Source: Lycocorax pyrrhopterus obiensis
Taxonomy: Eukaryota > Chordata > Aves > Passeriformes > Paradisaeidae
NCBI GenBank assembly: GCA_014706295.1
Contig: JACSVZ010000002.1
Coordinates: 54,536,660-54,600,659, forward strand
Direction of reading: 5' to 3'
DNA: 64,000 nucleotides
Shown: positions 60,901 through 64,000 of the stretch, piece by piece
Layout of the letters: each line of letters opens with the position of its first letter
Position numbering within the stretch: position 1 is the first letter of the stretch
Notes under the pieces: generated by a model
Told to the model about the DNA's origin: nothing
The model's database searches: none
The model's input: the letters and a program-made list of their open reading frames with translations, nothing else
Translations under genes and position numbers: made by a program

Positions 60901-62905
60901 TCTTACAAGGAGTCCCCTCTGCCCAACATCTACAGTGTTGGTTTTTTCACCTTTGTGTCAAGGTACCCAACATACTTCCTCTATTGACCTGTGTAGTAAC
61001 CATTATCTTTTCATTCCTCAGGCACGCCAATGAACATTGAATTTTACATTTCTCCCTATCAAGTTTTGGAAGCAGAACTAAATCACGGTAAAGCTATTTC
61101 AGCTATTCTGCTATTTCAGCAGAAATAGCTAACATGGAAAGTTTTTCAATAGTACCCATTTCATTAAGCAAAGTTAATGAATGAAAGCTCAGAAATAAAA
61201 TTTAAAATTCTAGTTTAGTAGAACAGTTTATGTGATGCACTTTAGCACAGTTTTAATGTCCATCAGGAAACTACTTTCCATTTCTTGGTTGTTGACTCAG
61301 CTATTGTGGCTATCACCTTTGGGCAACTTTGGCATTTTGGGTGTGGTCAGTGCAAGCTTCTCCTCTCTGCCCACACCACTGTGGCTGTCAGTTGGACCTG
61401 ACCTTCCAAGTCCTTACCGTTGTATGTTTTGCATGCATAGGATTAATATACACTAAAACAAGGAAAATAATGCCGTTCTCATTCTCCCTCAGGTTCCCAG
61501 GTATGTGGAACAAAAACAGTTGTAACTATTGAAAGCACAGATACACTCCACAAACTCCCTCTTTCTCCATTAATTGTAGATCCTCAAGCTGGAGAGGACA
61601 GGTGAGGCTCTGGACACTTTGTCAATACAGAAATGGATTTACAAAACACTGGCACTGACTTCAGCATAACTTACATTTAGCCTCTGCTGAAACAGGAAGC
61701 TCTGTTTTATTTATGCCTTTATGCTCCATAGCTACACCCTCTATAATCTCTGGCTTTTATGTTTTTCCCAAATGGACTTCAAAGGTACTGTTTTCATATT
61801 TAACTGTGTCAGTTGCATTGAACTATGAATTTATTCATAGATTTGAAGCCAGAAAGAGCTACCGGAACAATATTACTTAACTTTCTAGTATTCAACAAAC
61901 AAGTCCGTCATAGATTCACTGTAAAGAAAGCATATACTGAAAGATATTACACCTAAAATACACAAAATAGTTTGTCATCCTAGTATGGGTACTGGCACCT
62001 CATCTCTCTCTACCTCAGTGCTGTCTGGAGGGAAAGCCTGAAGTAACTTTCCAAAATAAAATACTTTAGAATTATTTGTAAAAAATGTCACTCAGTTTCT
62101 GTGTCTCACTTTTCCTTTCTGTTAGTTTTCACATTAACCATGTTTTAAACTGTTAAAGTTGCATTTGTAAAGCAAAACATTTCTCAAGTCAGAAAATGTA
62201 TGGAACATCATAAACTGCTAGGGACCTGATAGTGGCCTTGCACTGAGTCCTTGTTATGGCAATTTCTGTAAAAAGGTTTCATTCTGACAATTTTTTTTCC
62301 CTAGCAACCCTGTTTTTTTGCAATTGACTGATGAACTCAGCATGGATTTGCCAGCTCTTTTTGTTCTGAAGTTTCATAAGCCTGTTCCAATGTCCTTATC
62401 CAGTATTGAAGAGATACAGAGGCTCACAGGCATGTTCTAATTGTTTTTTAAGACTAAGTACTTCTGTGATTATGCATTGCTTATTTGCTTTTTACCTCCC
62501 AGTGTTAACGTTGCAAGAGGAAAAAGTTGTTTCTAGGGCAGAACATATTCTATTCTATCAGTCCAAGTGTAACATTTTAACAACCAGTGCAAAACAGAAA
62601 AGTTCTAAGAAAGATATGACAATTATAGGCAAAGTTAAACACTCTACCTCAAATTCCCAATAGCAAAAAGGGGGAATAAGAAAGAAAATCAGTATTTTTG
62701 TCTTTTCAAAACATTTGGTTTGATTTTAATAGTAGCTTTCATAACCTACTATCATAACCTAATTGCTAATAAAAATAATGACCTGGTTTCAGGAATTCAG
62801 ATTTCTGGCTTGAAATTAGCTCCACTATATGAGCTAATTGTTCAGTCTACTCTTAAAGAAAAATGCAATGAAGACTTGTCTACAAATAAATCTTGTTTCC
62901 TTGTG
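54840..62905 (+). CDS. MED1L: MED1-like Mediator subunit paralogue, partial (eleven exons)
   Basis: Eleven exons (54840-54924, 55286-55340, 55757-55889, 56990-57018, 59197-59268, 59362-59436, 60634-60686, 61022-61087, 61493-61601, 62305-62429, 62793-62905) join without a phase conflict into 305 codons. The product follows the N-terminal Med1 domain of Mediator subunit 1 in order, from LLSCMEKIERTLN through SGTACYITSMMFYVEIQL, MKNYDAFGKILEDLSNMYQ, YLALQALEKDL, HLVPRTGG, LHKLPLSPLIV and DLPALFVLKFHKPVP to LAPLYELI. MED1 is the Mediator subunit that bridges nuclear receptors and other activators to RNA polymerase II. The copy differs from vertebrate MED1, which is nearly invariant here, at many positions, so it is a separate, fast-evolving paralogue. 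The nuclear-receptor LxxLL boxes and the long Ser-rich tail would lie beyond the window. The true N-terminus was not identified. The 3' part is missing at the window edge. All frames are intact, which supports a functional gene. Confidence 0.88.
55286..55340 (+). CDS. MED1L: MED1-like exon b
   Basis: 55 bases encoding AKSMFSVMNTLELLSRQKG. Acceptor ggtttttgcag, donor gtaagt (perfect). It matches the MED1 segment ending RQNG. Confidence 0.88.
55757..55889 (+). CDS. MED1L: MED1-like exon c
   Basis: 133 bases encoding LTVHVSPSGTACYITSMMFY through LAHFEEAPV, the most recognisable MED1 signature (SGT.CYITS.MFYVE.QL). Acceptor tttttctcctcag, donor gtaaaa. Confidence 0.93.
56990..57018 (+). CDS. MED1L: MED1-like exon d (29 bases)
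   Basis: A very small exon encoding VCDDLVQLLR, matching the ELVQQLR segment of MED1. Acceptor ctcattcctgtag, donor gtaaag. The phase fits both neighbours. Confidence 0.85.
57019..59196 (+). other. MED1L: MED1-like intron d-e (2.2 kb)
   Basis: Non-coding, AT-rich, with a (TTTA)n run at 57,696-57,721 and a T-tract at about 58,728-58,740. The 94-codon frame at 57,461 ends in that repeat and is not a gene. Confidence 0.8.
57696..57721 (+). repeat. (TTTA)n microsatellite
   Basis: About six and a half copies of a TTTA tetranucleotide. Confidence 0.9.
59197..59268 (+). CDS. MED1L: MED1-like exon e
   Basis: 72 bases encoding MKNYDAFGKILEDLSNMYQ and IPGN. Acceptor ctttttgtcag, weak donor gttgca. 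It matches the FDEFSKHLKGLVNLYNLPG segment of MED1. Confidence 0.87.
59362..59436 (+). CDS. MED1L: MED1-like exon f
   Basis: 75 bases encoding SEMKAKGYLALQALEKDLYS and MSLLD. Acceptor ttttctctcccag, donor gtaact. It matches MYLALQSLEQDLSKM of MED1. Confidence 0.9.
59437..60633 (+). other. MED1L: MED1-like intron f-g (1.2 kb)
   Basis: Non-coding AT-rich sequence without recognised repeats. Confidence 0.8.
60634..60686 (+). CDS. MED1L: MED1-like exon g
   Basis: 53 bases encoding RVTEVLNGKVGHLVPRTGG. The acceptor (gatctaaacag) has a poor pyrimidine tract; the alternative AG 11 bases upstream would bring in a stop. Donor gtgatt. It matches ILHGSVGYLTPRSGG of MED1. Confidence 0.82.
61022..61087 (+). 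CDS. MED1L: MED1-like exon h
   Basis: 66 bases encoding TPMNIEFYISPYQVLEAELN plus HG. Acceptor tttcattcctcag, donor gtaaag. It matches LMNLKYYVSPSDLL of MED1. Confidence 0.88.
61493..61601 (+). CDS. MED1L: MED1-like exon i
   Basis: 109 bases encoding SQVCGTKTVVTIESTDTLHK and LPLSPLIVDPQAGED. Acceptor tctccctcag, donor gtgagg. It matches ASVTIEGTSAVYKLPIAPLI of MED1. Confidence 0.92.
62305..62429 (+). CDS. MED1L: MED1-like exon j (GC donor)
   Basis: 125 bases encoding NPVFLQLTDELSMDLPALFV through IEEIQRLTG. Acceptor tttttttccctag. The donor is ACAG|gcatgt, a GC rather than GT. The nearest GT (five bases on) would lead to an in-frame stop in the next exon. It matches VDLPACFFLKFPQPIPVS of MED1. 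Confidence 0.88.
62430..62792 (+). other. MED1L: GC-AG intron of the MED1-like gene
   Basis: A 363-base intron starting gcatgt and ending tttcag. The flanking exons encode RLTG and IQISG, collinear with MED1, which fixes the boundary. Confidence 0.8.
62793..62905 (+). CDS. MED1L: MED1-like exon k
   Basis: 113 bases encoding IQISGLKLAPLYELIVQSTL through NKSCFLV. Acceptor cctggtttcag, perfect donor gtaagt, ending in phase 0. It matches the APLYELITQF and CYFLN segments of MED1. The next exon, which should continue 'K-D-A-P-L' of MED1, was not found before the window ends. Confidence 0.9.
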
Positions 62906-64000
62906 GTAAGTATAGTGCGCATTTGACACACACTGTGCTGTTGCACAAGATATATATACTGAATTACCATTTCCCCATAAGCAATGTAGGTTTCCCAGAA
63001 TCCCAACAATGTTTAAGTGCTCTTTAGGAAATAGTTCAATTTACGAAGCAGTATTAGATCCTTTCAAGTAAGTGAGCTTCTCATCCTCATTAATGAAACA
63101 CTGTGTGCTTGGCTGCTGTCATACTAATTGGTTGGTATGTAACCCAAATATTTACTCTTCTAAAAACTGCTCAGAACTTTATTATTAATGCCTCAAAAAG
63201 AAGGAAACTTAATGACTGGTGTGAGGAGCAAGTTCCAAGAAGGTACTTACCTAGATTTTTGAAGATCTTTATCATGCTGCATGTCACACTGTTTTAACAA
63301 AAGAGATTTCTTAATTAGATAACTGAGACTATTGATTCCTTTCAAAGGGACTGGCAGGAAGAAAAATATAAAGTGTTACAACAGTGATGCCAATTGCTAT
63401 CTAGAGACAAGGTTGTTTAACTGAAGAAGGCTTTCCTTTTAATAACTACATTATTGAAATACAGTTACTTAGCCTGCATTAGATGTAAAGTTTTAGAATA
63501 CAAAATTGTGGCTAAGATGCTTTCTGCCAGACTTATGTACAGGGCAACTACAAGACAAGCTTCAAAGATCTACTTTTTTTTTGCTAGGAAACATTAATTT
63601 TGCAATTCATGGCAGCAAAAGAACAGGGCACTTTTCTTCTGTTCTACTAGCAGTGTTCATAGAGCCCATTGCCTGCTTAGTTCTTGGACCTTGAGGTGGT
63701 GGTACAGAAGGTAGTAGTAAATTAAGACCATGCTAAAATAATGTTTGGCAAAGCTCTTCTCTGCTGTAAAATGGATTAATCTGTCAGTTCTATTAGATGC
63801 ACATGAAAGGCTCTGTAACTTTTCAACTATTCCCTAAAATATTTGTACTTGGTGGGAGAAAGTTTTACTTCTGAGTTTAAAGATTTTACTTCTAGAATTA
63901 CTAAATTGCATTCTAACCTTCAAATGAGTGTAGAGAAAATCCTTTTGGTCCATGAACACACAAGGAAAAGATATTCAGCTTTTGTTAATGTAGACCCTCC
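62906..64000 (+). other. MED1L: MED1-like intron k, unfinished at window end
   Basis: It begins with a perfect donor and shows no acceptor-plus-homology before the window edge. The frames at 63,103 and 63,506 do not resemble MED1. Confidence 0.6.

Overview
This window looks like avian nuclear DNA, most likely from a passerine. The evidence is CR1 LINE fragments with typical 3' tails, avian ERV LTRs, a SINE with a tRNA-Ile-like body and CR1 tail (the architecture known from passerine TguSINE1), low gene density with long AT-rich introns, and a vertebrate RALA gene coding the standard 206-residue protein. The species itself cannot be named from the sequence.

Layout. (1) 1-3,360: a RING-finger gene of the TOPORS type on the + strand, intronless in its coding part, with a probable small 5'UTR intron; its stop codon lies inside its poly(A) signal. 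(2) 3,745-3,977: a long AAGGG pentanucleotide repeat. (3) 4,000-9,400: gene-free, repeat-rich DNA with a well-delimited solo LTR (5,008-5,445), a second LTR-like block (7,523-8,298) and a CR1 tail. (4) About 10,650-40,600, - strand: RALA. Coding exons are at 21,458-21,345, 20,539-20,331, 16,493-16,319 and 12,583-12,461, with a long 3'UTR. The first exon (UTR) lies in a strong CpG island at about 39,940-41,010, after an 18 kb first intron. The introns and 3' flank hold a composite 5S/tRNA/CR1 SINE, a CR1, a 967-bp LTR and part of an ERVL-type LTR. (5) 41,000-54,800: AT-rich DNA with a 1.6-kb antisense CR1, a full ERVL-type LTR and another CR1 tail. (6) 54,840-62,905, + strand: eleven consecutive coding exons, phase-compatible throughout (915 nt, 305 codons), of a divergent paralogue of Mediator subunit MED1. 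It runs off the right edge, and its first exon is probably at the CpG island, so it would be divergent from RALA.

The three genes are functionally unrelated: a nuclear ubiquitin/SUMO-ligase-like protein, a Ras-family GTPase of exocyst and membrane traffic, and a Pol II co-activator subunit. RALA and the MED1-like gene may share a bidirectional CpG-island promoter. Most of the six-frame reading frames are chance, repeat-derived or GC-rich shadows.

The most interesting items are the MED1-like paralogue (with a GC-AG intron and an unresolved N-terminus), the composite 5S-tRNA-CR1 SINE, the stop/poly(A) overlap in the TOPORS-like gene, and an unexplained 84-codon frame inside RALA intron 1.
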